21,881 nucleotides of DNA, taken from the NCBI GenBank assembly GCA_039807445.1, contig JBDHRG010000047.1, forward strand, positions 1 through 21,881, read 5' to 3'. The position numbers and the translations under genes were made by a program. Positions 9,090-16,174 of the stretch are shown one piece after another. Source of the stretch: JBDHRG01 sp039807445 (lineage in GTDB: Bacteria; Pseudomonadota; Gammaproteobacteria; Competibacterales; Competibacteraceae). Below the pieces are notes generated by a model. That model worked only from the letters and a program-made list of their open reading frames with translations, made no database searches and was not told where the DNA came from. The stretch's first letter is position 1; each line of letters begins with the position of its first letter.

Positions 9090-10271
9090 ATGCCGATCCG
9101 CACCCCCATTCCGGCGCCGTGCCTGCTGCTGGCGGCAGTGCTGGCCGCGAACCTCGGCGGCTGCGCCTGGATCGGCGACTGGTTCATCGGCACCGACAAC
9201 AGCCCGCCGCCGGCGCCGCTGGTCGAGATCGCGAACCCCTTGAACCCGCCGCGCGCCTGGGAAACCTCGGTCGGCGACGGCACCGGCAAGGCGTTCGTCA
9301 AGCTGGTGCCGGCGTTCGAGCAGGGCACGCTGTACGTCGCCGCGCACGACGGCGAAGTCGCCGCGGTCGATGCCGCCAGTGGCCGTACGGTCTGGAAGAT
9401 CGACACCGACCTGGCGATCACCGCCGGCGTCGGCGCGGGCGCCGGGCTGGTGCTGGTCGGCACCGCCAAGGGCGAGGTCGTCGCGCTGCGCACCGAGAGC
9501 GGTGCCGAGGCCTGGCGCGTGCGCGTCTCGAGCGAAGTGCTCGCCAGCCCGCGGATCGCCGACGGCGTCGTGGTCGTGCGTTCGGCCGACGGGCGTTTCA
9601 CCGGGCTCGACGCGACCTCGGGCCGCCGGCTCTGGGTACACGCGAGCACGGTGCCGGCGCTGACGCTGCGCGGCTCGGCCGCGCCGCTGCTCGGGCAGGG
9701 TGTGGCCGTCGCCGGGCTCGAGAACGGCCGCGTGCTGGTGCTGAACCTGCGCTCAGGCCAGGTGCTGGCCGAGAAGGCGCTCACCGCCCCGCGCGGGCGC
9801 ACCGAGATGGAGCGCCTGGTCGACATCGACGCCGAGCCCCGCGCGGCGGGCTCGGTGCTGTACCTGGCGCCGTACCGCGGCGCGGTGAGCGCGCTCGACC
9901 TGCAGAACGGCGCGCTGGTCTGGACGCGCGAGGTCTCGAGCTACGCCGGGCTCGACCTCGACCCGGCGCACGTGTTCGTCAGCGGTGCCGACGACGCGGT
10001 GTACGCGCTCGATCGCCGCAGCGGCGCAGTGCTGTGGAAACAGGGCGAGCTCGGCGGGCGCAAGCTGACCGCGCCCGCTGCCGCCGGTCGCCTGGTCGCG
10101 GTCGGCGACTTCGAGGGCTGGGTGCACCTGCTCGACGCTGGCAGCGGGCGCATCGTCGGGCGCGTCCAGGTCGACAGCGCCGGCCTCGCGGCGCCGCCGC
10201 TGGTGCGCGGCGGCACGCTCTACGCCTACGGCAAGAGCGGCAAGCTGGCCGCCTACAATTTCGGCGGCTGA
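9090..10271 (+). CDS. bamB: Outer membrane protein assembly factor BamB
   Basis: 393 residues. A lipoprotein signal peptide with lipobox LGGC (lipidated C25) is followed by an eight-bladed PQQ-type beta propeller, visible as repeats such as AVDAASGRTVWKIDTD, ALRTESGAEAWRVRV, GLDATSGRRLWVH and ALDRRSGAVLWKQGEL. BamB is a periplasm-facing lipoprotein of the BAM complex that helps BamA insert beta-barrel proteins. The segment TEMERLVDIDAEPRA matches the conserved central stretch of the family. The ATG is two bases after the yfgM stop, with GGAG at 9078-9081. A rho-independent terminator lies 275 bases downstream. Confidence 0.96.
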   Translation: MPIRTPIPAPCLLLAAVLAANLGGCAWIGDWFIGTDNSPPPAPLVEIANPLNPPRAWETSVGDGTGKAFVKLVPAFEQGTLYVAAHDGEVAAVDAASGRTVWKIDTDLAITAGVGAGAGLVLVGTAKGEVVALRTESGAEAWRVRVSSEVLASPRIADGVVVVRSADGRFTGLDATSGRRLWVHASTVPALTLRGSAAPLLGQGVAVAGLENGRVLVLNLRSGQVLAEKALTAPRGRTEMERLVDIDAEPRAAGSVLYLAPYRGAVSALDLQNGALVWTREVSSYAGLDLDPAHVFVSGADDAVYALDRRSGAVLWKQGELGGRKLTAPAAAGRLVAVGDFEGWVHLLDAGSGRIVGRVQVDSAGLAAPPLVRGGTLYAYGKSGKLAAYNFGG

Positions 10272-10313
10272 TTCGGATTCCAGAAGGTTTCGGCGGATTG
10301 ACGGGATCCGCTG

Positions 10314-10521
10314 CGGCCGAGCGAGGGGATGTTGCGCAGCGACACTTGCGCCGCGGGCGCAGGGGCGAGTCCGGGAAGCCGCGAGAGCCCGGTGGGCTCT
10401 CGCCCCGGCGAGCGGGCAGCCGGCTTGCGGCTGCCCTGGAATGCGCGGAGCGGCGCCGTACCTCGGAGGCGTACACGGATGTACGCCGAGAATGAGCGCA
10501 GCAATATCTCCCTCGCTCCGT
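10314..10521. repeat. Composite nested inverted-repeat element between bamB and der
   Basis: About 208 bases without a gene are bounded by imperfect inverted arms: the left arm (about 10314-10340, core GAGCGAGGG then GATGTTGC) matches the reverse complement of the right arm (about 10495-10521, core CCCTCGCTC, preceded by GCAATATCT). Inside are three perfect hairpins: GCGAGAGCCC/GGGCTCTCGC (10381-10390/10394-10403, three-base loop), GGGCAGCCG/CGGCTGCCC (10414-10422/10428-10436, five-base loop) and GGCGTACA/TGTACGCC (10468-10475/10480-10487, four-base loop). A smaller stem, GCGCC/GGCGC, lies at 10348-10360. GCAATAT occurs twice (10501-10507 and 10523-10529). It looks like a REP/MITE-type mobile palindromic unit or a structured RNA; no transposase is present and I cannot assign a family. 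Confidence 0.55.
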
Positions 10522-10545
10522 CGCAATATGCGCAAACCTCCACCT

Positions 10546-10582
10546 GCCGGGCCCCGTACGGGACCCGGCTTTCGTCTTTTTT
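10546..10582 (+). terminator. Rho-independent terminator of the hisS-yfgM-bamB unit
   Basis: GCCGGG (10546-10551) pairs with CCCGGC (10564-10569) and CCC (10553-10555) with GGG (10560-10562), with one C-A mismatch between the two stems and a GTAC loop. TTT, CGTC and then TTTTTT (10577-10582) follow immediately. This is the clearest intrinsic terminator in the window. It lies only 30 bases before the der start. Confidence 0.85.
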
Positions 10583-10612
10583 CCATGCATCCAACGGTGA
10601 AAGGCTGACGCC

Positions 10613-12028
10613 ATGCTACCCGTGATCGCGCTGGTCGGCCGGCCCAACGTCGGCAAGTCCACCCTGTTCAACTGCCTGACGCGCACCCGAGCCGCGCTGG
10701 TCGCCGATTTCCCCGGACTGACCCGCGATCGCCAGTACGGTCCCGGCAAGGTCGGACCGCGGCCCTACCTGGTCGTCGACACCGGCGGCCTCAGCGGCGA
10801 AGGCGAGGGTCTCGACGGCCTGATCGCACGCCAGGCGCTGAAGGCGGTCGACGAGGCCGACGCGGTGCTGCTGCTGGTCGACGGCCGCACCGGGCTCGCC
10901 GCGGCCGACGAAGAGATCGCCGCGCAGCTGCGGCGCACGGGCAAGCCGCTGTACCTGGTGGTCAACAAGACCGAGTACCTCGAGCCTGCGACCGCGACCG
11001 CCGAGTTCCACGCGATCGGCGTCGGTGCGCCGTGGCCGATCTCGGCGACGCACAACCGCGGCGTCGAAGGGCTGATGGAGGCGGTGCTCGGTGCACTCGT
11101 GCCGGCCGAGGCCGAGGGCGGCGGTGGCGCGATCACCGCTGACGACGGTTCGATCAGGCTCGCGATCGTCGGGCGCCCGAACGTCGGCAAGTCGACGCTG
11201 GTCAACCGCATCCTCGGCGAGGAGCGCGTGCTCGCCTTCGACCTGCCGGGCACCACGCGCGATGCGGTGGCGATCCCGTTCGAGCGCGACGGCCAGACCT
11301 ACACGCTGATCGACACCGCCGGCGTGCGCCGGCGCTCGCGCGTCGACGAGGCGATCGAGAAGTTCAGCGTGATCAAGACGCTCGCCGCGATCGAGGAAGC
11401 GCACGTCGCGGTGATGGTGCTCGATGCGCGCCAGGGCATCGCCGAGCAGGATGCGACGCTGCTCGGCTACATCCTCGACAGCGGCCGTGCGCTGGTGATC
11501 GCGGTCAACAAGTGGGACAGGCTCGACCCCGACACGCGCGAGCGCGTGCGCACCGACCTGGCGCGCAAGCTCGCCTTCATCGACTTCGCGCGCATCCACT
11601 TCATCTCGGCGCTGCATGGCTCGAGGGTGATGGACTTGTTCGCTTCGGTGCGCGAGGGCTACGCGGCGGCGACGCGCAAGCTGTCGACGCCGGCGCTGAC
11701 GCGCATCCTCGAGGCGGCGGTCGCTGCGCACCAGCCGCCACTGGTGCACGGCCACAGCATCAAGCTGCGCTATGCGCACCAGGGCGGGCAGAACCCGCCG
11801 GTCATCGTGATCCACGGCAACCGCACCGACCACGTGCCGGAGTCCTATCGGCGCTACCTGATCAATGTCTTCCGTAAGGAGCTGAGGCTGCACGGCACGC
11901 CGGTGCGGGTCGAGTTCCGCTCGGGCGAAAACCCCTACGACCCCGGCAGCGAGGGCGCCAGGCGCAGGCAGTACCACCGTCCGCGCGACGAGCGGCGCGC
12001 GCCGCAGGGGCGGCGGATCAAGCGCTGA
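10613..12028 (+). CDS. der: Ribosome biogenesis GTPase Der (EngA)
   Basis: 471 residues, an essential double GTPase for 50S subunit maturation. The first G domain has GRPNVGKS (9-16), DTGG (56-59) and NKTE (118-121); the second has GRPNVGKS (187-194), DTAG (234-237) and NKWD (299-302). A KH-like C-terminal domain follows (about 355-440) and then a strongly basic tail (RRRQYHRPRDERR and beyond). AAGG at 10601-10604 precedes the ATG by eight bases. The terminator just upstream implies either its own promoter, which I could not recognise, or readthrough. Der is the last gene of the conserved block; the metal-related genes begin 71 bases later. Confidence 0.98.
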   Translation: MLPVIALVGRPNVGKSTLFNCLTRTRAALVADFPGLTRDRQYGPGKVGPRPYLVVDTGGLSGEGEGLDGLIARQALKAVDEADAVLLLVDGRTGLAAADEEIAAQLRRTGKPLYLVVNKTEYLEPATATAEFHAIGVGAPWPISATHNRGVEGLMEAVLGALVPAEAEGGGGAITADDGSIRLAIVGRPNVGKSTLVNRILGEERVLAFDLPGTTRDAVAIPFERDGQTYTLIDTAGVRRRSRVDEAIEKFSVIKTLAAIEEAHVAVMVLDARQGIAEQDATLLGYILDSGRALVIAVNKWDRLDPDTRERVRTDLARKLAFIDFARIHFISALHGSRVMDLFASVREGYAAATRKLSTPALTRILEAAVAAHQPPLVHGHSIKLRYAHQGGQNPPVIVIHGNRTDHVPESYRRYLINVFRKELRLHGTPVRVEFRSGENPYDPGSEGARRRQYHRPRDERRAPQGRRIKR

Positions 12029-12099
12029 CGGCAGCGCCCGGCATCCGGCCGCGTGGCGCGTGCTGCCGCGAAGTCTCTGGCAATGCCGGGAGGGCAGCC

Positions 12100-12672
12100 G
12101 TGTCCTACGCACTGCTGAAACTCGTCCACCTGATCGGCCTGGCATTGATGGCCGGTGGGCTGATCGGCGTGTTCATGGCCGATCTGCGCTCGCGGCAGGT
12201 GCGCGAACTACCGGCCTTCGCCGAGGCGGTGCGCAACATCGCCGTGTGCTACGACGGCCTGGTCGTGCCCGGGGCGCTGCTGCTGCTCGTCTCGGGTGCC
12301 TGGCTGGTGGTCGGGTTCTACGGTGGCTGGGGCTTCGTCGGCGTGCCCTGGCTGGCCGGCATGGTGGCACTGTTCGCCTTCGAGTTCGTCGAGGGCAACA
12401 CCGTCACGCGACTGTACTTCCTGCGCCTGCGCCGGCTGACCGCGCAGGCGCAGGCCGAAGGGCGCTTCACGCCGGCGCTGGTGCGCGCCCGTGGCGAGCG
12501 CGTGCCGAGCTTCACCCACTTCCTCGATCTGCCGATGCTGCTCGTGATCGTCACGCTCGGCACCCTGAAGCCCGACACCTGGACGCTGTTCGCGCTCGGC
12601 GCGCTGATCGCGCTCACGGTCGCCGCCGTGCTGAGCGCCGTGATTCCGCGGCTGTATCCGTGGCGGCATTGA
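12100..12672 (+). CDS. Multi-pass membrane protein, DUF2269-like
   Basis: 190 residues; GTG start with GGGAGGG at 12088-12094. Hydrophobic segments at about 5-27, 52-73, 79-98, 141-157 and 161-183 predict four to five transmembrane helices. A positively charged loop (about 103-135) lies between the third and fourth. H10 in the first helix (KLVHLIGLALMAGG) and H140 in FTHFLDLPMLLVI resemble the DUF2269 integral membrane family and, more distantly, CopD-like proteins; no biochemical function is established for DUF2269. It is convergent with the MerR regulator, with 36 bases between the stops and no obvious terminator. Placement at the edge of a metal island hints at a metal or redox role, but that is only inference. 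Confidence 0.7.
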   Translation: MSYALLKLVHLIGLALMAGGLIGVFMADLRSRQVRELPAFAEAVRNIAVCYDGLVVPGALLLLVSGAWLVVGFYGGWGFVGVPWLAGMVALFAFEFVEGNTVTRLYFLRLRRLTAQAQAEGRFTPALVRARGERVPSFTHFLDLPMLLVIVTLGTLKPDTWTLFALGALIALTVAAVLSAVIPRLYPWRH

Positions 12673-12708
12673 TCGCCGGAACGTCATTCGTGAATCCGCC
12701 AGCAGATG

Positions 12709-13140
12709 TCAGCCCTGCGGCGGATGGCAGGCGCACGCTTCGCCGTGGGCGGCGGCGACCAGCTCGTGCAGGATGCCGCAGTCGGCGGCGCGGTGGCTGG
12801 AGTCGCACAGCGCGCGCAGGCCGATCAGCTGCTGCTCGAGCGCCTGCATCGACGCGAGCCGCGCCCGCACCCGGGCGAGTTGTTCGTCGATCAGGCGGTC
12901 GATGTCGTCGCACGCGGCATCGGGCCGGGCGACGAAGGCCAGCAGGCGGCGGATCTCGGCCAGCGGCATGTCCAGTGCCCGGCAGTGGCGGATGAACGCC
13001 AGCCGTTCCAGGTGCCCGGGGCCGTAGGTGCGGTAGCCGTTCGCCGCGCGCGCGGGTGGCGGCAGCAGGCCTTCGCGCTCGTAGTAGCGGATGGTTTCGA
13101 CGTCGACGCCGACGGTCCGACCGAGTTCGCCGATGCGCAT
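12709..13140 (-). CDS. cadR: MerR-family Cd(II)/Pb(II)-responsive regulator (CadR/PbrR type)
   Basis: 143 residues on the minus strand. The N-terminal winged helix-turn-helix is classic MerR (MRIGELGRTVGVDVETIRYY, ending in PARAANGYRTYG), followed by a dimerisation helix and a metal loop. C77, C112 and C121 occupy the three ligand positions of CadR/PbrR (PDAACDD, RALCDSS, ADCGILHEL); CueR would lack the C77 equivalent. A further Cys/His tail, CACH (136-139), recalls the second metal site at the C-terminus of CadR. I chose ATG 13140 over an in-frame start at 13194 because MRIGEL is the conserved N-terminus and AGGAGG (13145-13150, minus strand) precedes it. It is divergent from the transporter and probably controls the operator at 13180-13200. 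Confidence 0.9.
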   Translation of the reverse strand: MRIGELGRTVGVDVETIRYYEREGLLPPPARAANGYRTYGPGHLERLAFIRHCRALDMPLAEIRRLLAFVARPDAACDDIDRLIDEQLARVRARLASMQALEQQLIGLRALCDSSHRAADCGILHELVAAAHGEACACHPPQG

Positions 13141-13176
13141 GGATCCTCCTGGAAGGTCGCGGACGCGGTTCTGCCC

Positions 13177-13207
13177 TTGACCCTGTAGCGACAACAGGGT
13201 CCAGCAT
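13177..13207 (+). promoter_or_regulatory. MerR-type operator/promoter of the CadR/PbrR class
   Basis: A -35 TTGACC (13177-13182) and a weak -10 CAGCAT (13202-13207) are 19 bases apart, the long spacer typical of MerR-activated promoters. Between them is a perfect dyad ACCCTGT, seven bases, ACAGGGT (13180-13200). Dyad sequence and spacing are close to known cadA/pbrA operators. It reads toward the transporter at 13239, with its likely regulator encoded divergently. Confidence 0.85.
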
Positions 13208-13238
13208 ACGCTTGTCGCGATCCGAAGGAGTCCGGTTC

Positions 13239-13871
13239 ATGAGCGCGCATTGCTGTCATCACGATCGAGGACCAGGCGGTTCTGCGCCGCGCTACCGCAG
13301 GGTGTTGTGGACGGCGCTGCTGATCAACGCGGCGATGTTCGCAGTCGAGATCGTCTCCGGGCTGCGAGCGGGCTCGGCGTCGCTGCTGGCCGATTCGCTC
13401 GACTTTCTCGGCGACGCCGCCAACTACGGCATCAGCCTGTGGGTGCTCGGCATGAGCCTGTCGAGCCGGGCCTGGGCGTCGATCGTCAAGGCGGCGTCGA
13501 TGGCGACCTTCGGCGTGGGGGTGCTCGGCTCGACCGTCTGGCACGCCGCCAGCGGCACGCTGCCGCAGGCCGGAACGATGGGCGTGATCGGCGCGCTGGC
13601 GTTCGCCGCCAACCTCGCCACCGCGGCCATCCTCTATGCCTGGCGCGACGGCGACAGCAACATGCGCGGCGTCTGGCTGTGCACGCGCAACGACGCGCTC
13701 GGCAATCTGGCGGTGCTGGCCGCTGCGCTCGGCGTGTTCGGCACCGGTTCGGCCTGGCCGGACCTCGCGGTCGCGGCGATCATGGCTTCGCTCGCGCTGT
13801 CGGCGGCGACGCAGGTGCTGCGCCAGGCACGCGGCGAACTCGCACCGGCGAGCCAGGGCGCAGAGGGGTGA
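13239..13871 (+). CDS. Small cation-diffusion-facilitator-like transporter
   Basis: 210 residues with six predicted membrane helices (about 22-41, 49-72, 80-101, 113-133, 152-167, 172-195) and almost no cytoplasmic C-terminal domain, so it is a short CDF-like protein. TM2 has D55-x3-D59 (LDFLGDA), matching the DxxxD metal half-site of YiiP-type CDFs. At the TM5 half-site, usually HxxxD, I read C148-x3-D152 (LCTRNDALGNLAVL). The N-terminus is metal-ligand rich (HCCHHD, residues 4-9). AAGGAG at 13225-13230 sets ATG 13239. It lies directly under the CadR/PbrR-class operator, so export of Cd, Pb, Zn or a similar metal is likely; the substrate is inferred. Confidence 0.85.
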   Translation: MSAHCCHHDRGPGGSAPRYRRVLWTALLINAAMFAVEIVSGLRAGSASLLADSLDFLGDAANYGISLWVLGMSLSSRAWASIVKAASMATFGVGVLGSTVWHAASGTLPQAGTMGVIGALAFAANLATAAILYAWRDGDSNMRGVWLCTRNDALGNLAVLAAALGVFGTGSAWPDLAVAAIMASLALSAATQVLRQARGELAPASQGAEG

Positions 13872-13900
13872 GCCGGCCGTCGAGGCGCTGACGTCGCCTC

Positions 13901-13931
13901 TTGACCTTGCCATGGGGTCAAGGTGGATGCT
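13901..13931 (+). promoter_or_regulatory. CueR-type copper-responsive operator/promoter
   Basis: A -35 TTGACC (13901-13906) and a -10 GATGCT (13926-13931) are 19 bases apart. The 21-base dyad is ACCTTGC (13904-13910), seven bases, TCAAGGT (13918-13924), with one mismatch between arms. This closely matches CueR/HmrR operators rather than the Cd/Pb class upstream. It lies 30 bases after the transporter stop and reads into the DUF411 gene and probably on through the cus genes. Confidence 0.8.
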
Positions 13932-14000
13932 CGGCGCTTGTGCCGGTCGCGGAACCGGCGGCCGCTCCCTGACATCCGTTTGCATTCTGGAGGCCATGCG

Positions 14001-14435
14001 ATGAAAACCCTGCTCGCCCGCGCCTTGTGCGCCACCACGCTCGCGTTCGGCTCGGCCGCGGCGCTCGCCGCGACACCGGCGCTGGTATACAAGTCGCCGA
14101 CCTGCGGCTGCTGCGAGGAATACGTCACGTACCTGCGCGACCAGGGCTTCGCCGTCAACGCGGTCAACCGCGACGACATGAGCGCCGTCAAGCAGCGTTT
14201 CGGCACCGAGGTCGCGCCGAGTTGCCACACGGTGGTGATCGGCCAGTACGTGGTCGAAGGCCACGTGCCGGTCGGCGCGATCGAGAAGCTGCTGAAGGAG
14301 CAGCCCGACATCCGCGGGCTGTCGGTGCCGGGCATGCCGGCCCACTCGCCGGGCATGGGCCCGCACACCCCGGGCACGCTGCCGGTGGTCGCGATCGCGA
14401 AGGATAGCTCGGTCGCGGATTACGGCAAGTTCTGA
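14001..14435 (+). CDS. Secreted DUF411 metal-binding protein
   Basis: 144 residues. A Sec signal peptide (MKTLLARALCATTLAFGSAA, cleaved near ALAA) targets it to the periplasm. The mature protein begins with the DUF411 signature YKSPTCGCCEEYVTYL (C35, C37, C38 by position), followed by SCHTVVIGQYVVEGHVP and GLSVPGMPAHSPGM. DUF411 proteins are recurrent members of copper/silver resistance loci and are thought to bind Cu(I), but their exact role is unsettled. GGAGG at 13989-13993 lies seven bases before the ATG. A Met/His/Pro-rich segment (about 111-126) may add ligands. First gene under the CueR-type promoter. Confidence 0.93.
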   Translation: MKTLLARALCATTLAFGSAAALAATPALVYKSPTCGCCEEYVTYLRDQGFAVNAVNRDDMSAVKQRFGTEVAPSCHTVVIGQYVVEGHVPVGAIEKLLKEQPDIRGLSVPGMPAHSPGMGPHTPGTLPVVAIAKDSSVADYGKF

Positions 14436-14504
14436 TCTGGCGCACGGCGGTCGGTAGTGCCAATCTTCCGGGGCACCGCTCCCGGCGATACCCGCTGAGC
14501 CGAC

Positions 14505-14840
14505 ATGCCGCGATCGCGCTGGATGATCCGCCTGCTCGTCGTCTGGCTGATCGCCGCCTTGCCCCTGTACGGGCAGGCGGCGTTCGGCACGGTGAAGCCG
14601 TGTCCGGAGCAAGCCGTCGCGGTCGAAGCGATGCCCGGTGGCGGCTGCTGTGACGAGGTGCCGGCCTCCGGTCCGGTCTGCAAGACCGGGCAGCTGTGCA
14701 AGGCGTGCAGCTTCACCGCAGCGGCCATCCCTGCCGCCATGGCTTCGATGCCGCACCCGGGTGCGCCGCGCCCGCCCGCCGTGTCCGCGCCTCCCGCTGG
14801 TGCGTCCGCCGGCGTCTGGCGACCGCCGACCTTGGTCTGA
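14505..14840 (+). CDS. Small exported cysteine-rich protein, hypothetical
   Basis: 111 residues. The N-terminus is a signal-peptide-like hydrophobic stretch (MIRLLVVWLIAALPLYGQAA, from residue 7), so the protein is probably periplasmic. The mature part carries six cysteines (C33, C48, C49, C59, C65, C68), including a CC pair and CKTGQLCKAC, followed by an Ala/Pro-rich tail. I do not recognise a named family. The cysteine content and its position between DUF411 and cusC suggest a metal-binding or sensing role. The ribosome site is weak; ATG 14523 would remove six residues and leave a more standard signal peptide. Confidence 0.7.
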   Translation: MPRSRWMIRLLVVWLIAALPLYGQAAFGTVKPCPEQAVAVEAMPGGGCCDEVPASGPVCKTGQLCKACSFTAAAIPAAMASMPHPGAPRPPAVSAPPAGASAGVWRPPTLV

Positions 14841-14857
14841 TCCTTGTTCCGCACGAC

Positions 14858-14879
14858 CCCGTCCGGCCTGTCGGACGGG
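14858..14879 (+). repeat. Perfect hairpin between the cysteine-rich gene and cusC
   Basis: CCCGTCCG (14858-14865) and CGGACGGG (14872-14879) form an eight-base perfect stem with a six-base loop in the 92-base gap before cusC. It has no T-run. A partial terminator, RNA processing site or stability element are all possible. Confidence 0.45.
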
Positions 14880-14932
14880 CGGCCGCCGTGCCCGCGTGTT
14901 TGCGCAGCACGGCCGAACAGGGAGCCCCGACC

Positions 14933-16174
14933 ATGCCCCTCTCCATCGCACGCGCCGCATTGCTGCTGGCGTGCTGCCTCGCATCTGTCGCGGGCGCCGC
15001 GCCGCTGAGCTTCGATGAAGCCCTGCGCCTGGCCGAAGCGCGCTCGCCCCGGCTGGTTGCGCAGCAGGCCGGCATCGACGCCGCTGCCGACCTCGAGATT
15101 TCGGCCGGGCGTTTGCCCGACCCGAAGCTGTTGCTCGGCGTCGACAACTTTCCCGTCACCGGGCCCGACCGCGGCAGCTTCACCGCTGACTTCATGACCA
15201 TGCGCAAGATCGGTCTGATGCAGACCTTCCCCAGCGAAGACAAGCGTCGCGCCGAAACCGCGCTGGCCGGCGCCAGCCGCGAGCGCGAAGCGGCGCGGCT
15301 CGAAACGCTGAAGCTCGAGCTGCGCCGGTTGACGGCGCAAGCCTGGCTCGCGCGTTACCACCTCGAGGCCAGGCGCAAGGCGCTCGAGGCGCTGCGCGCC
15401 GAAAACCGCAAGCTGGTGAAGACCGTCGAGGCGCTGGTCGCCGGCGGCAAGGCGAGCCCGAGCGACGCGCTGCGCGCGCAAGCCGAAGACCTGGCGCTCG
15501 CCGACCGCGCCACCGAGCTCGGCCGCGAGCTCGCCGCCGCGCACGCCGAGCTGCGGCGCTGGGTCGGTGGCTCCGCCGACGAGCCGCTGGCGGGCCCGCC
15601 GCCAGCGGCCCAGCTCGATGCCGCCGCCTGGCGCGCGCGGCTGCACCGCCACCCGGAGCTTGCGGCGCTCATCCCCGAGCGCGCCGTGCGTGAAGCCGAG
15701 CTCGAGCAGGCGTTGGCGGCCAAGCGTCCCGACTGGGACCTCGAGCTCGCTTTCGCGCAGCGCGGCCCCGGCTTCGGCAACATGGTGTCGGCGCAGGTGA
15801 CGGTCGACCTGCCGCTGTTCGCCGAGACGCGGCAAGATCCGCGCATCGCCGCCAAGCGGCGCGAGCTCGAGCGCCTGGCCGCCGAGGAAGAGGATTTGCG
15901 CTTGCGCGCCGCGGCCGAGCTCGAGGCGATGCTCGCCGAGTGGGATGCCGTGAACGAGCGCCTCGCGCGCGGCGAGCGCGAGCTGTTGCCGCTGCTGAAG
16001 CGCCAGGCCGAGCTGGCGCTGGCGAGCTATTCGGGCGGATCGGACTCGCTCGACGCGGTGCTGGCCGCGCGCAAGCAGTTGTTCGAGGCGCGGCTGGCGC
16101 AGATCGATGCGCGCCTGGCGCGCGACCGGCTGTGGGCGCAGCTCGCCTTCCTGTTCAGGGAGGAGGGCGAATGA
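14933..16174 (+). CDS. cusC: Outer membrane efflux channel, TolC family (CusC/CzcC-like)
   Basis: 413 residues. A signal peptide (MPLSIARAALLLACCLASVA, cleaved near AGA) is followed by two OEP repeats: the first begins LSFDEALRLAEARSPRL, the second near HPELAALIPERAVREAELEQ (about 238). Long heptad-like Ala/Leu/Glu helices typical of the TolC tunnel are evident, as is ASYSGGSDSLDAVLAARKQL near the end. It provides the outer-membrane exit duct for CusBA. It is shorter than E. coli CusC (about 457) and has no convincing lipobox. GGAG at 14921-14924 supports ATG 14933, and the stop overlaps the cusB start (ATGA). Confidence 0.9.
   Translation: MPLSIARAALLLACCLASVAGAAPLSFDEALRLAEARSPRLVAQQAGIDAAADLEISAGRLPDPKLLLGVDNFPVTGPDRGSFTADFMTMRKIGLMQTFPSEDKRRAETALAGASREREAARLETLKLELRRLTAQAWLARYHLEARRKALEALRAENRKLVKTVEALVAGGKASPSDALRAQAEDLALADRATELGRELAAAHAELRRWVGGSADEPLAGPPPAAQLDAAAWRARLHRHPELAALIPERAVREAELEQALAAKRPDWDLELAFAQRGPGFGNMVSAQVTVDLPLFAETRQDPRIAAKRRELERLAAEEEDLRLRAAAELEAMLAEWDAVNERLARGERELLPLLKRQAELALASYSGGSDSLDAVLAARKQLFEARLAQIDARLARDRLWAQLAFLFREEGE

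Noticed and set aside
10298..10326. TTGACG as a -35 for der
   Set aside because: No -10-like hexamer occurs at 16-19 bases; the sequence there is GCGAGG-like.
12030..12067. GGCAGC/GCTGCC inverted repeat after der
   Set aside because: Only six pairs with a loop of more than 25 bases and no T-run; too weak to call a terminator.
12029..12099. Absence of hfq after der
   Set aside because: der-hfq linkage is mainly betaproteobacterial; the protein motifs here lean gammaproteobacterial, so absence is not necessarily unusual.
13141..13194. Longer N-terminus for the MerR regulator
   Set aside because: The additional 18 residues precede the conserved MRIGEL start and would cover the AGGAGG site and part of the operator.
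12891..14984. 697-codon minus-strand open frame including part of the MerR gene
   Set aside because: It is in a different frame from the real regulator and crosses the transporter, DUF411 and cysteine-rich genes; no domain is recognisable.
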